Assembly (NCBI RefSeq): GCF_001279725.1
Contig: NZ_LGDE01000271.1
Coordinates: 1 to 64,000, forward strand
Length of the DNA stretch: 64,000 bases
DNA from: Streptomyces sp. WM4235
GTDB taxonomy: Bacteria; Actinomycetota; Actinomycetes; Streptomycetales; Streptomycetaceae
Direction: 5' to 3'
Position 1 is the first letter of the stretch. Each line of letters starts with the position of its first letter. Position numbers and translations under genes: made by a program. Shown piece by piece: positions 42,583 through 50,936 of the stretch. The notes under the pieces are model-generated. The model ran no database searches. It was not told the DNA's origin and saw only the letters and a list, made by a program, of their open reading frames with translations.

Positions 42583-44243
42583 GAGGCGAGCCCTTCGGCG
42601 AGCGGCCCCAGCGCGAGGGCGGGGAAGTAGGTCAGGCCGGTGATGATGACGATCGTGCCGACGAGCAGGCCCGCGTAGAGCGGCTTGTCGGTGCGGAGCG
42701 TGCCCGCCGTCTCGGGGATGGGCTTCTGCTCGGCGAGCGAGCCCGCCAACGCGAGGACGAACACCATGGGCAGGAAGCGGCCGAGCAGCATGGCGATGCC
42801 GATGGTGCTGTTGAACCACTGCGTGTCGGCGTTGAGTCCGGCGAAGGCGGAGCCGTTGTTGTTGGCGCCCGAGGTGTAGGCGTAGAGGATCTCGGAGAAG
42901 CCGTGCGCGCCGGAGTTCGTCATGGAGTTGCCCGGGGTGGGCAGGGCCATCGCGGCGGCGGTGAAGCACAGCACCAGGGCCGGGGTGACGAGGATGTAGC
43001 AGGCGGCGAGCTTGATCTCGCGGGTGCCGATCTTCTTGCCGAGGTACTCGGGGGTGCGGCCGACCATCAGGCCGGCGATGAACACCGCGATGATCGCCAT
43101 GATCAGCATGCCGTAGAGGCCGGATCCGACTCCGCCGGGGGCGATCTCGCCGAGCTGCATGCCCAGCATCGCGATGCCGCCGCCGAAGCCGGTGTAGGAG
43201 GAGTGGAAGGAGTTGACGGCGCCGGTCGACGTCAGCGTCGTCGCCACGGCGAAGATCGACGAACCGCCGATGCCGAAGCGGGTCTCCTTGCCCTCCATCG
43301 CACCGCCGGCGACGTCGAACGCCGGTCCGTGGTGAGCGAACTCGGTCCACATCATCAGCGCGGTGAATCCGATCCAGATGATGCCCATGGTGGCGAGGAT
43401 CGCGTAGCCCTGGCGCAGGTTGCCGACCATGCGGCCGAAGGTGCGGGTCAGTGCGAAGGGGATGAGGAGGATCAGGAAGATCTCGAACAGGTTCGAGAAG
43501 GGGGTCGGGTTCTCGAAGGGGTGGGCGGAGTTGGCGTTGAAGTAGCCGCCGCCGTTCGTGCCCAGCTCCTTGATGACCTCCTGCGAGGCGACCGCCCCGC
43601 CGTTCCACTGCCGGCTGCCGCCCATGAACTGGCCGACCTCGTGGATGCCGGCGAAGTTCTGGATGACTCCGCAGGCGACCAGGACGAGGGCGCCGATCAC
43701 GGAGATGGGAAGAAGAATGCGGAGGGTGCCGCGGACCAGGTCGGACCAGAAGTTGCCGAGTTCACCGGTGCGGGAGCGCGCGAAGCCCCGGACGAGCGCC
43801 ACCGCGACGGCCATGCCGACGGCGGCGGAGACGAAGTTCTGCACCGCGAGGCCACCGGTCTGTACGACGTGGCCCATGGCCTGTTCGCCGTAGTACGACT
43901 GCCAGTTGGTGTTCGCCACGAAGGACGCGGCGGTGTTGAAGGCCTGATCCGGATCGATCGACACGAAGCCGAGGGAACCAGGCAGGCTGCCCTGTAGGCG
44001 CTGTATGCCGTAGAGGAACAGGACGCCCACCGCCGAGAAGGCGAGGACGCCGCGCAGGTAGGCGGGCCAGTGCATCTCGGCGTTCGGGTTGGCGCCGATG
44101 GCCTTGTAGATCCACTTCTCCGGTTTGTAGTGCTTCTCGGAGGTGTAGACCCGGGCCATGTGGTCGCCGAGTGGGCGGTAGGCCAGCGCGAGTGCGGCGA
44201 TCAGCGCGAGGAGCTGGAGCACGCCGGCGGTTACGGGGCTCAT
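42579..44243 (-). CDS. kdpA: Potassium-transporting ATPase channel-like subunit KdpA
   Basis: 554 residues, ten-plus membrane helices. Selectivity-filter region segments include [60 protein letters not shown] and [13 protein letters not shown], the four repeated Gly-rich pore loops of the family. Starts 8 bases after kdpF and overlaps kdpB by ATGA. Confidence 0.98.
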   Translation of the reverse strand: MSPVTAGVLQLLALIAALALAYRPLGDHMARVYTSEKHYKPEKWIYKAIGANPNAEMHWPAYLRGVLAFSAVGVLFLYGIQRLQGSLPGSLGFVSIDPDQAFNTAASFVANTNWQSYYGEQAMGHVVQTGGLAVQNFVSAAVGMAVAVALVRGFARSRTGELGNFWSDLVRGTLRILLPISVIGALVLVACGVIQNFAGIHEVGQFMGGSRQWNGGAVASQEVIKELGTNGGGYFNANSAHPFENPTPFSNLFEIFLILLIPFALTRTFGRMVGNLRQGYAILATMGIIWIGFTALMMWTEFAHHGPAFDVAGGAMEGKETRFGIGGSSIFAVATTLTSTGAVNSFHSSYTGFGGGIAMLGMQLGEIAPGGVGSGLYGMLIMAIIAVFIAGLMVGRTPEYLGKKIGTREIKLAACYILVTPALVLCFTAAAMALPTPGNSMTNSGAHGFSEILYAYTSGANNNGSAFAGLNADTQWFNSTIGIAMLLGRFLPMVFVLALAGSLAEQKPIPETAGTLRTDKPLYAGLLVGTIVIITGLTYFPALALGPLAEGLAS

Positions 44244-44251
44244 ATCAGTGC

Positions 44252-44341
44252 TCAGAACCTCTCCGGGTACACAAGGGCGAGGACGAGGTATCCGAGCAGT
44301 GAGACGGCCACGACGAGGCCGACAACGTTCTCGACAGTCAC
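44252..44341 (-). CDS. kdpF: KdpF small membrane subunit
   Basis: 29 residues from GTG 44341: [20 protein letters not shown] then LALVYPERF. One membrane helix ending in the family YPERF motif. It stabilises KdpABC. The start overlaps the stop of a still smaller upstream membrane ORF (GTGA). Confidence 0.93.
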   Translation of the reverse strand: MTVENVVGLVVAVSLLGYLVLALVYPERF

Positions 44342-44421
44342 AGCCTGGTCACCCCCCGGGCGATGAGAGCCACCAGCGCGAACACCGCGACCGTGGTGAC
44401 GACGAAGGCCAGATCGGCCAT
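44338..44421 (-). CDS. 27-residue membrane microprotein coupled to kdpF
   Basis: ATG 44421 is preceded by AGGAG with 6-nt spacing; the product is [20 protein letters not shown] then ARGVTRL, a single membrane helix with a basic end. Its stop shares 4 nt with the kdpF start, so kdpF has to be translated through it. It resembles KdpF in size but lacks YPERF. It may be an additional Kdp subunit or a translation-coupling leader. Confidence 0.7.
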   Translation of the reverse strand: MADLAFVVTTVAVFALVALIARGVTRL

Positions 44422-44734
44422 CGCGAGCTCCTGAGTGAAGTGGGAAGAAATGAATCAGCCAGTTGGCTGATGACGAGACAACCGCGTCTTCACCCGGGTG
44501 TTAAGCCGCCTTGACGGGGTCCATACGGCCGCCCCGCAACCCTTGACGCCCCTCTTACGGGAGGCCGCGCGGCGGATGTCGAGGAGGGGGAGGACAACCG
44601 CAGGCGGGTTCCCTCGACGCGATGCGGAGGTCCGGGGGGTGGTCGGGCCTGGTGAGGAAGCCGGAACGTGCCGCGCGGGAGGAGCGCCCATACGCTTGAG
44701 GGGATACCTCCGGACCTGGGCGGGAGGCCGTCAC
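44422..44734. other. Divergent regulatory region between kdp and the DAG-kinase-like gene
   Basis: 313 bp. An inverted repeat TCAGCC-AGTT-GGCTGA lies at 44455-44470, 34 bp upstream of the kdp microprotein start, a possible operator or leader hairpin. No clear KdpE-type T-rich box could be identified. The remainder has no coding character. Confidence 0.5.
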
Positions 44735-46213
44735 ATGAGCAGGCGTTGGACCGCGCGTCTGGCCCTCGCGGCGGGCGTGGCCGCGCTCTTGGTACTGGTG
44801 GTCTTCGCCGGGTTCGGCAGCCTCGTGCTCATGGGGGTGGGGTGGGCGGGTCTGGTGCTCACGGCGGCCGGTGGCTGGTGGATGCTCACCCACACCGGCT
44901 GGATCCGGGTACTGGCCGTGCTGCTGGTGATCGCCGCGCCGCTCGGTGTCCTGGTCCTGTACGCGTCCGCCGGACTCCTGTGGGTCGTGCTGGTCTCCCT
45001 CGGCCTGTGGGCATTGGCCGTTTCCGCCGGCAGGGCCGCGCTTGCGGACGACACCTCGCCGACCATGTCGGAGCGGTCCGCCGGCCGGGCCGAGCACCCG
45101 TTCCTGATCATGAATCCGCGCTCGGGCGGCGGGAAGGTCGGCAAGTTCCGCCTGGCGGAGCGGGCCAGGGCCAAAGGCGCCGAGGTCGTCGTACTGGACA
45201 CGACCGGACGGCAGGACGTGGCCGAGCTGGCGCGGCGGGCCGTCCGGGGCGGGGCCGATCTGCTCGGCGTCGCGGGTGGCGACGGTACACAGGCCCTGGT
45301 CGCCGGCGTGGCCGCGGAGCACGACATACCGTTCATGGTGATCGGCGCCGGCACCCGCAACCACTTCGCCATGGACCTGGGCCTCGACCGGGACGACCCC
45401 TCCAGGTGTCTGGACGCACTGGACGACGGTGTCGAACTGCGCATCGACATCGGCTACCTCCAGGGGGGACCGCCGGCGGACCGGAGCGCGGAGCGCGTCT
45501 TCATCAACAACGCCTCGTTCGGCGTGTACGCGGAAGTCGTGCAGAGTCCCGCCTACCGCGACGACAAGGCCCGCACCATCCTGGAGATGCTGCCGGACCT
45601 GCTGACCCACCAGAGCGGCGCCGTGCTGAGTGTCCGTACCGACGAGCTGGCCGTGGAGGGCCCCCAGGCGGTACTGGTGAGCAACAACCCCTATGCGAGG
45701 GGCGACTCGGCGGGACTGGGGCGCCGACAGGGACTGGACTCGGGCGAGCTGGGGGGGCTGTGTGTCGGCGTCGGCAACGCCGCCGAGGCCACGGAGCTCC
45801 TGCTGCGGGGCGGGCAGGGCCGCGGGCTGACCGCGACCACCGCCCGAGAGGTCGTCGTCGACGCCGACGCCCCGGTCATACCGGTCGGTGTCGACGGCGA
45901 GGCCCTGACGCTGCCCACTCCGGTGCGCTGTCGTCTCGCGCCCGGCGCTCTGCGCGTGTGGGTGCCCCGGCACCGGCCCGGCGTGCCGCCCGTCGCACCG
46001 CCGATGGACTGGCGCCGGGTACGGACTCTGGCACTGTCGATGGGACGGGCGGCGGCCGGGCGCGGTACCGCTTCATCAGTGGCGGGTATCGGGGCACTCG
46101 TCCGGGTCGCCGGGGGCGTCGACGCCTTCCGCGGCGGCCGAGGTGATGCCGGCGAGCGCGTCGGTGAGGTCGGTGGGGACGCGGGTTCAAGGAGGGTGAG
46201 CCGGTGGGAATGA
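44735..46213 (+). CDS. Membrane protein with diacylglycerol-kinase catalytic domain
   Basis: 492 residues from ATG 44735, GGGAGG 7 nt upstream. Four N-terminal membrane helices (LALAAGVAALLVLVVFAGFG, WIRVLAVLLVIAAPLGVLVL and others). Then the DAGK_cat/YegS-like domain: FLIMNPRSGGGKVGKFRLAE, LLGVAGGDGTQALVAGVAA, IGAGTRNHFAMDLGLDRDDP, VFINNASFGVYAEVV. It would phosphorylate a lipid or sphingoid-like substrate at the membrane. The Gly/Arg-rich last 40 residues have no counterpart and may be a late extension. Confidence 0.85.
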   Translation: MSRRWTARLALAAGVAALLVLVVFAGFGSLVLMGVGWAGLVLTAAGGWWMLTHTGWIRVLAVLLVIAAPLGVLVLYASAGLLWVVLVSLGLWALAVSAGRAALADDTSPTMSERSAGRAEHPFLIMNPRSGGGKVGKFRLAERARAKGAEVVVLDTTGRQDVAELARRAVRGGADLLGVAGGDGTQALVAGVAAEHDIPFMVIGAGTRNHFAMDLGLDRDDPSRCLDALDDGVELRIDIGYLQGGPPADRSAERVFINNASFGVYAEVVQSPAYRDDKARTILEMLPDLLTHQSGAVLSVRTDELAVEGPQAVLVSNNPYARGDSAGLGRRQGLDSGELGGLCVGVGNAAEATELLLRGGQGRGLTATTAREVVVDADAPVIPVGVDGEALTLPTPVRCRLAPGALRVWVPRHRPGVPPVAPPMDWRRVRTLALSMGRAAAGRGTASSVAGIGALVRVAGGVDAFRGGRGDAGERVGEVGGDAGSRRVSRWE

Positions 46214-46240
46214 TCCGTTCCGGTTTCCGTGGCGGGGCTT

Positions 46241-47554
46241 TCAGCCGGGGTGCTGCTCGGGGACGCGCAGGGCCAGGAGGGCCGTGTCGTCGCTGGTCCA
46301 TCCTTCGTGCCGGGCGGCCAGGGTGTCGTTGATGTGGCTGATGGTGTCGGTGGCGTTCATGCCGGCCGTGTCGGCGAGGGTGCGGGCCAGGTCGGCGTCG
46401 TCGAAGACGTCGTGCTCGCGGTCGGGGGCTCCGGGGCGGGCGCGTGCCTCGGTCGCGCCGTCGGTGTAGAGGAGAAGCAGGTCGCCCGGGGCGAGCCGGA
46501 ACCTGGCGTCGGCCAGGCGGATGGGGTCGAAGACGCCGAGGAGCTGTCCGGGCCTGCCGATCTCGCGGACGGTGCCGTCGGCTCGCCGGACGAGGGCGGG
46601 CGGGTGGCCGGCCAGGGCGAGCGTCCCCGCGAGGCCCCCGCGGGTGGTCCGGAAACGGGCGTAGACGGCGGTGAGGAAGCGAGGAGCGTGCTGGGCGAGC
46701 ATCGCGGTGTTGAGGCGGTCGAGGAGGCCTGCGGGGGAACGGTTCTCGCCGGCCTCGGCACGGATCGTGTAGCGGGCCATCGAGGACACCTGGGCGGCCT
46801 GTACGCCTTTGCCGCACACGTCGCCCAGGACCGCGCCCCAGGAGGAGCCGCGGGTGCGGAACAGGTCGTAGAAGTCGCCGCCGACCTCGATGTCGGAACG
46901 GCCCGCACGGGAGGCGGGCAGGTAGGACGCCGCCACCTCCACGCCCGGTACCAGGGGCAGGGCCGGCGGCAGCAGGCCCTGCTGGAGTGAGTGGGCGAGG
47001 TCCGCCGACAGGGTGTGCGCGTTCCGGGCGGCGGTCAGGGACCGGCGCAGGCCGATCTCGGCGCCGACCGAGCGGGCGAGCGTCTCCAGCGTGGTCAGAT
47101 CGGCGGGCGTCCAGACGCGGGGGCTGTCGTCGATGACACAGAAGCTGCCCAGCACCTCGCCGCCCGCTCCGAGGAGGGGGTATCCGGCCCAGGCGCCGAT
47201 GCGCATCGGTTCGACCGAGGGATGGTCACGGGTGCGGGGGTCGTTGGCGGCGTCGTCCACGATGAAGGGCTCCCCGTCGAGACCGATCAGGAAGAAGCAG
47301 AAGCTCTCCTCGACCGGATTCTGCCGGTCCTCGATCGTGGTCGCGTCGACCCCGACGCAGGCCTTCCAGAACGAGCGCCGGTCGTCCACCAGCGTGATGA
47401 ACGCCCGCCCCGAGCCGGTGACCCGGGCGGCGAGGCCCGCGAGGTCCTCGAAGACCTGCTCCGGCCCGGTGTCGATCAGTTCCGTCGCCGCGACCGCCGC
47501 CAACCGGGCCCGGTCCCACAGCTGTCTCGGCAACCCGTCCGTCTTGTTCCGCAC
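46241..47554 (-). CDS. GAF-PP2C (SpoIIE/RsbU-type) serine phosphatase
   Basis: 437 residues from GTG 47554, GGGAG 5 nt upstream. A GAF domain (residues 25-165: GRAFITLVDDRRSFWKACVG, ESFCFFLIGLDGEPFIVDDA, SFCVIDDSPRVWTPADLTTL). A PP2C_SIG phosphatase (190-430: LQQGLLPPALPLVPGVEVAA, VGGDFYDLF with a metal Asp, VLGDVCGKGVQAA, LLLYTDGATEARA, SDDTALLALRVP). These enzymes dephosphorylate anti-anti-sigma factors. No such partner or kinase gene is adjacent. Convergent with the DAG-kinase-like gene, 27 bp apart. Confidence 0.92.
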   Translation of the reverse strand: MRNKTDGLPRQLWDRARLAAVAATELIDTGPEQVFEDLAGLAARVTGSGRAFITLVDDRRSFWKACVGVDATTIEDRQNPVEESFCFFLIGLDGEPFIVDDAANDPRTRDHPSVEPMRIGAWAGYPLLGAGGEVLGSFCVIDDSPRVWTPADLTTLETLARSVGAEIGLRRSLTAARNAHTLSADLAHSLQQGLLPPALPLVPGVEVAASYLPASRAGRSDIEVGGDFYDLFRTRGSSWGAVLGDVCGKGVQAAQVSSMARYTIRAEAGENRSPAGLLDRLNTAMLAQHAPRFLTAVYARFRTTRGGLAGTLALAGHPPALVRRADGTVREIGRPGQLLGVFDPIRLADARFRLAPGDLLLLYTDGATEARARPGAPDREHDVFDDADLARTLADTAGMNATDTISHINDTLAARHEGWTSDDTALLALRVPEQHPG

Positions 47555-47783
47555 CGGCACTCCCGCACCCCTCGTCCCTGCCCTGCCTCTCCGACAACGC
47601 CCGAACCAGCCGAACCGCAGTCTTGGAGTGTCTGTCCAGACGACAGCCAACCACGCCCCACCGCGCCCACCAACCTGCGCCGAGGGGGAGCCGTCACCCG
47701 AGGGCCCTGCGCACGGCGCTGTGTACGGGCGGGTCCGGTGCCCCGCGGGGGCGGCGGTGGTCCGCCCTCCAGGCGAACCACCC

Positions 47784-47840
47784 TTGCGAAACGGACTGGC
47801 GGTCCGTATGTTTGCCCCATGCGGACCGTCGGTCCGTTTC
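47784..47840 (+). promoter_or_regulatory. Promoter with two TetR-like operators
   Basis: -35 TTGCGA (47784-47789), 17-nt spacer, -10 TATGTT (47807-47812). GAAACGGACTGGCGGTCCGT (47788-47807) fills the spacer. A second site (47821-47840), read on the other strand as GAAACGGACCGACGGTCCGC, matches it at 17 of 20 positions and lies just past the -10 in inverted orientation, 33 bp away. Each is itself near-palindromic (ACGGAC/GTCCGT). The TetR gene two genes downstream is the obvious binder. Confidence 0.8.
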
Positions 47841-47862
47841 GAGCGGAACGGAAACCTCGAAC

Positions 47863-48288
47863 ATGACCATCCCCATGGCTCCTGAGGAGCTCTACCGTCA
47901 CGGTCTGCGGTTGCTGCTGGAGAAGGACGTCCCCGCATGGATGGACCTCTGGGACGAGGACGGGATCATGGAGTTCCCCTTCGCGCCTCCGGGTTGGCCC
48001 GCGCGGCTGGAAGGGCGCCGGGCCATCGCGGACCACATGCGTCACTACCCGGACCACATCGACCTCCACGACTTCCCCGAGGTGACGGTCCACCGGACCA
48101 CCGTCCCCGAGACGATCGTGGTCGAGATGCGCGACGTGGGGCGCCTGGTGAAGACAGGAGGCCCCTTCGACATGACGTACATCGCCGTCGTCACGGTCAG
48201 GGACGGTCTCATGACCTCCTACCGCGACTACTGGAACCCCCTCGCCGTGCAGGAGCCCGGCGTCGACTTCACGGGCGCCGGGCGATGA
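47863..48288 (+). CDS. SnoaL-like ketosteroid-isomerase-fold protein
   Basis: 141 residues. YRHGLRLLLEKDVPAWMDLW, DEDGIMEFPFAPPGWPARLE, GRRAIADHMRHYP and the ending VVTVRDGLMTSYRDYWNPLA are typical of SnoaL_2/NTF2-like proteins. It overlaps the NmrA-like gene by ATGA. Such proteins isomerise or hydrate small molecules or only bind ligands. First gene of a TetR-controlled three-gene unit. Confidence 0.88.
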   Translation: MTIPMAPEELYRHGLRLLLEKDVPAWMDLWDEDGIMEFPFAPPGWPARLEGRRAIADHMRHYPDHIDLHDFPEVTVHRTTVPETIVVEMRDVGRLVKTGGPFDMTYIAVVTVRDGLMTSYRDYWNPLAVQEPGVDFTGAGR

Positions 48289-49124
48289 GCGACCCCAACG
48301 CCACCCTGGTCATCGGCGCCACCGGCACCACCGGCCGCCGGGTCACCGCCGGTCTCCTCGCCGAAGACCACCACGTCAAGGCGGCCGGACGCACCGCCGC
48401 CCCGGTGGGCGGCGCGCAGGCGGTCCGCTTCGACTGGAACGAGCCCGCGACCTGGGGCGAGGCCCTGCGCGGGGTCGACCGCGCCTACCTCGTCCCGCCC
48501 GTCGGCTCCTCCGACCCGGCCGCGGTCATGCTGCCCTTCCTCCACGAGGCCCGAGCGGCCGGCGTGCGACGCGCGGTGCTGCTCGGGGCGTCGGCGATCC
48601 CGGCGGGCGGCCCCGCGGTGGGCCAGGTCCACCAGGCGCTGCCCGGCCTGTTCGACGAGTGGGCGGTACTGCGGCCCTCCTGGTTCATGCAGAACTTCAC
48701 CGGATCCACCCCGCACGCCCGCAGCATCCGTGAGGGAGGCGTCATCCTGACGGCCTCGGGCGACGGCCGCATCGGTTTCGTCGACGCGCAGGACATCGCC
48801 GCCGTCGCCGTGAGGGCCCTGGTCGACGAGAAGTCCCCCGACACCGACCTGATCCTGACCGGACCGCAGACGTTCAGCCACGACGACGTCGCCGCGATCC
48901 TCACCGAGTCCACCGGCCGCACCGTCGTGCACCGGCACCTGACCTTCGAGCAACTGCGCGACCGCTGGGCGGCCGAGATCCCGCTGGAGTTCGCCTCCAT
49001 GCTGGCCGCCATGGACCGCGCCATCGCCGACGGCGCGGAGGACCGCACCACGGACACCGTCGAACGCCTCACCGGTCGTCCTCCGGGCACCTTCCGCGCC
49101 TTCGTCGAGAGGGAGATCGCCTGA
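48285..49124 (+). CDS. NmrA-like NAD(P)-binding reductase
   Basis: 279 residues. N-terminal Rossmann motif LVIGATGTTGRRVTAGLLAE; AYLVPPVGSSDPAAVMLPFL, VRRAVLLGASAIPAGGPAVG, LRPSWFMQNFTGSTPHARSI, RIGFVDAQDIAAVAVRALVD fit the NmrA/QorB ergot-type family. Lacks the YxxxK SDR catalytic pair, as usual for this group. Probably an NADPH-dependent reductase or redox sensor working with the SnoaL protein. Confidence 0.88.
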   Translation: MSDPNATLVIGATGTTGRRVTAGLLAEDHHVKAAGRTAAPVGGAQAVRFDWNEPATWGEALRGVDRAYLVPPVGSSDPAAVMLPFLHEARAAGVRRAVLLGASAIPAGGPAVGQVHQALPGLFDEWAVLRPSWFMQNFTGSTPHARSIREGGVILTASGDGRIGFVDAQDIAAVAVRALVDEKSPDTDLILTGPQTFSHDDVAAILTESTGRTVVHRHLTFEQLRDRWAAEIPLEFASMLAAMDRAIADGAEDRTTDTVERLTGRPPGTFRAFVEREIA

Positions 49125-49273
49125 CGGGGGAGTCGCCACCGTGCCGCCCCGGCGGGATCGGCGCCGGTGCGCGGGAACGCGTATCGTCGACTGGCTCGAC
49201 GACGTCACGAACCGGCCCGCCGCATCCCGGGCGGGCGGGCCGTCGGTGACGGGCCGAAGACCAAGGAGGATCC

Positions 49274-49849
49274 GTGGCCCAGCGCACGGAACGCGCGGAC
49301 GCCCTGCGCAACCGAGAAGCCGTCCTGGCGGCAGCGGACGCCCTCTTCGCCGCCAGCGGCAGCCCGCAGAGCGTGTCGATGGACGACATCGCCGCGGCCG
49401 CGGGCGTCGGCAAGGGCACCCTCTTCCGCCGCTTCGGCGACCGCGCGGGCCTGATCGGCGCGGTGATCGCCTCCCGCCTCGAACCCCTCCGGCGCGCCGT
49501 GCGGGAGGCGCAGGGCGCGCCGGGGTCCTCACCGCGACAGCGGGTGGCGGACCTTCTCGACGCCTCGCTGCGCTTCAAGATCGAGAACCGGAACCTGATG
49601 ACGGCCGCGGAGGACGCCGGGCTCAGCAGCCCCTACCAGGCCGAGCACTACGGCTGGTGGCACGAGGTCCTTCGCACGGCGCTCGATGAGGTGCCCGGCG
49701 TCGACGACGCGGATTTCACCGCCCACGCACTGCTGGCCGCCATCCGCGCCGACCTCGTGGCCCACCTGATCGACGAGCGGGGGGTGGACGCGGAGGGTCT
49801 GCGGTCCTCGCTCGCGGGATACATCGACAAGGTTCTCGGAGCCGGCTGA
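49274..49849 (+). CDS. TetR-family repressor
   Basis: 191 residues, GTG start with AAGGAGG 5 nt upstream. The N-terminal HTH is typical: REAVLAAADALFAASGSPQS, VSMDDIAAAAGVGKGTLFRR, FGDRAGLIGAVI. The C-terminal ligand domain is helical (LMTAAEDAGLSSPYQAEHYG, AIRADLVAHLIDERGVDAEG). It probably represses the operon through the paired operators at 47788 and 47821. A hairpin at 49906 follows. Confidence 0.9.
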   Translation: MAQRTERADALRNREAVLAAADALFAASGSPQSVSMDDIAAAAGVGKGTLFRRFGDRAGLIGAVIASRLEPLRRAVREAQGAPGSSPRQRVADLLDASLRFKIENRNLMTAAEDAGLSSPYQAEHYGWWHEVLRTALDEVPGVDDADFTAHALLAAIRADLVAHLIDERGVDAEGLRSSLAGYIDKVLGAG

Positions 49850-50543
49850 GCCCGCCCGACCGAGGTCGGACGGCTCCCGCACCCCGGACGCCGCACCACC
49901 CCCGGACGCCTCGACGCGTGTCGAGGCGTCGGCGCTCGTCGTGTCGAAGCGTCGCCACCCCTGCCCGGATCCGCGTACCGGGCGGGTACGCGCAGGAGCG
50001 CCGCGCCGACCGCGCGGACCCGGCCCACCGCAGTGCGTCCGCTGTACACCGCGGTGCACCCCCGCGCCCGAGTCCGTCCTGCGCCGGGCCGGTACGCGAT
50101 CGGGCACCGGCCCGGGGCCGGCGCGGAGGGGACCGGTTCCTCGCGTACACACACCAGGTGTGACGACCTCGTCACCCCACGCGCCTTACGGAAACCTGCA
50201 CATCGTGTCCGCGACTGCGACAACTCACCTCCCTCGCCGGCGATATGACCGGAATGTTCCGTCCGGTTGTGGCGGTTTCGAGTCAGTTGGTTCCGTGTAA
50301 GGAAGGGAGGCTCCACATCTGTTACTCGATCTTGTGGAGAAGCCGTCACCATTCGGTGAATCAAGCTGCACTTCAGTCGTCGGGGACGCCCGTCCAGCCG
50401 TGATGGGGCGTCAACGGGATTGGTCCGCCGGCCCGTTCGCGTGCTTACATCTTGCGCATTGCGGCAGTCGAAATGGGTGGCCCGTTTCGGGCCGCCCCGC
50501 CGCCGCATGAATGAATTCCTCCCCCCAATGAAAGGTGCGCGTC
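49850..50543. other. Long intergenic region before the double-glycine peptide gene
   Basis: 694 bp with no coding-like frame. It holds a terminator (49906-49929), a near-perfect palindrome GTGACGA-CC-TCGTCAC (50160-50175) and a smaller inverted repeat TCACC-ATTC-GGTGA (50346-50359). The AT content rises from about 50200 to 50540, as expected for a promoter region of the peptide operon. No confident -35/-10 pair. Confidence 0.5.
49906..49929 (+). terminator. Perfect 10-bp hairpin after the TetR gene
   Basis: ACGCCTCGAC (49906-49915), loop GCGT, GTCGAGGCGT (49920-49929). Confidence 0.8.
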
Positions 50544-50774
50544 ATGCGTAACGACATCGAGACCCGCGAGATCGCCGACACCGAGCTGGACGCCGTCTCC
50601 GGTGGCATCATCGGCGTGTCCGGTGGCCTCGTGGGCGCCGTGACCAGCGATGTCAGCAACGTCCTGGGCTCCCTGAACACCGTCCAGGCCGCCACGGGCA
50701 TCGTGTCGCAGGTTCCCGGCGTCGTCACGGGCGTCACCGGCGTTTCGGTGAACACCGGTATCGCCGGTCTCTGA
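50544..50774 (+). CDS. Double-glycine leader peptide, bacteriocin-like
   Basis: 76 residues from ATG 50544 with AAAGG 8 nt upstream. The leader RNDIETREIADTELDAVSGG ends in a GG site (residues 20-21) as processed by C39 peptidases. The 55-residue core contains 11 Gly and 13 Val, six each of Ser and Thr, one Asp and no Lys, Arg, His or Cys; it starts IIGVSGGLVGAVTSDVSNVL. A second SGG lies six residues further and could give an alternative cut. Without Cys it cannot form lanthionine or disulfide bridges. The exporter genes follow immediately. Confidence 0.8.
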   Translation: MRNDIETREIADTELDAVSGGIIGVSGGLVGAVTSDVSNVLGSLNTVQAATGIVSQVPGVVTGVTGVSVNTGIAGL

Positions 50775-50790
50775 TCGGGATATCCCCATG

Positions 50791-50822
50791 AACCCCGGAG
50801 CGTCCCCCACGGCTCCGGGGTT
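50791..50822 (+). terminator. Attenuator-like hairpin between peptide and exporter genes
   Basis: AACCCCGGAGC (50791-50801) pairs with GCTCCGGGGTT (50812-50822), 10-base loop, 16 bases after the peptide stop. Partial termination would raise peptide mRNA over exporter mRNA. Confidence 0.8.
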
Positions 50823-50837
50823 CCTGGCTGCCCGCAG

Positions 50838-50891
50838 GTCCGTGCGAGACCGCATGTCCGTGCAAGTCCGTATGCCCGTGCAAGTCCGTAC
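50838..50891. repeat. Three 18-bp tandem repeats
   Basis: Units start at 50838, 50856 and 50874. The second reads GTCCGTGCAAGTCCGTAT; the others differ from it at 2-5 positions. The array lies between the attenuator and the HlyD-like gene and is followed by two CCGATACG copies (50895, 50908). Confidence 0.8.
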
Positions 50892-50936
50892 GACCGATAC
50901 GCCCGGCCGATACGAATGCAGTCGAAGGAATAGTCC

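Noticed and set aside
39745..42630. 961-codon forward frame opposite kdpC/kdpB
   Set aside because: Antisense shadow of clear kdp genes, with typical [13 protein letters not shown] low complexity.
50544..50774. Reading the double-glycine peptide as a lanthipeptide or thiopeptide precursor
   Set aside because: The core has no cysteine, and no LanM, LanB or YcaO gene is in the vicinity.
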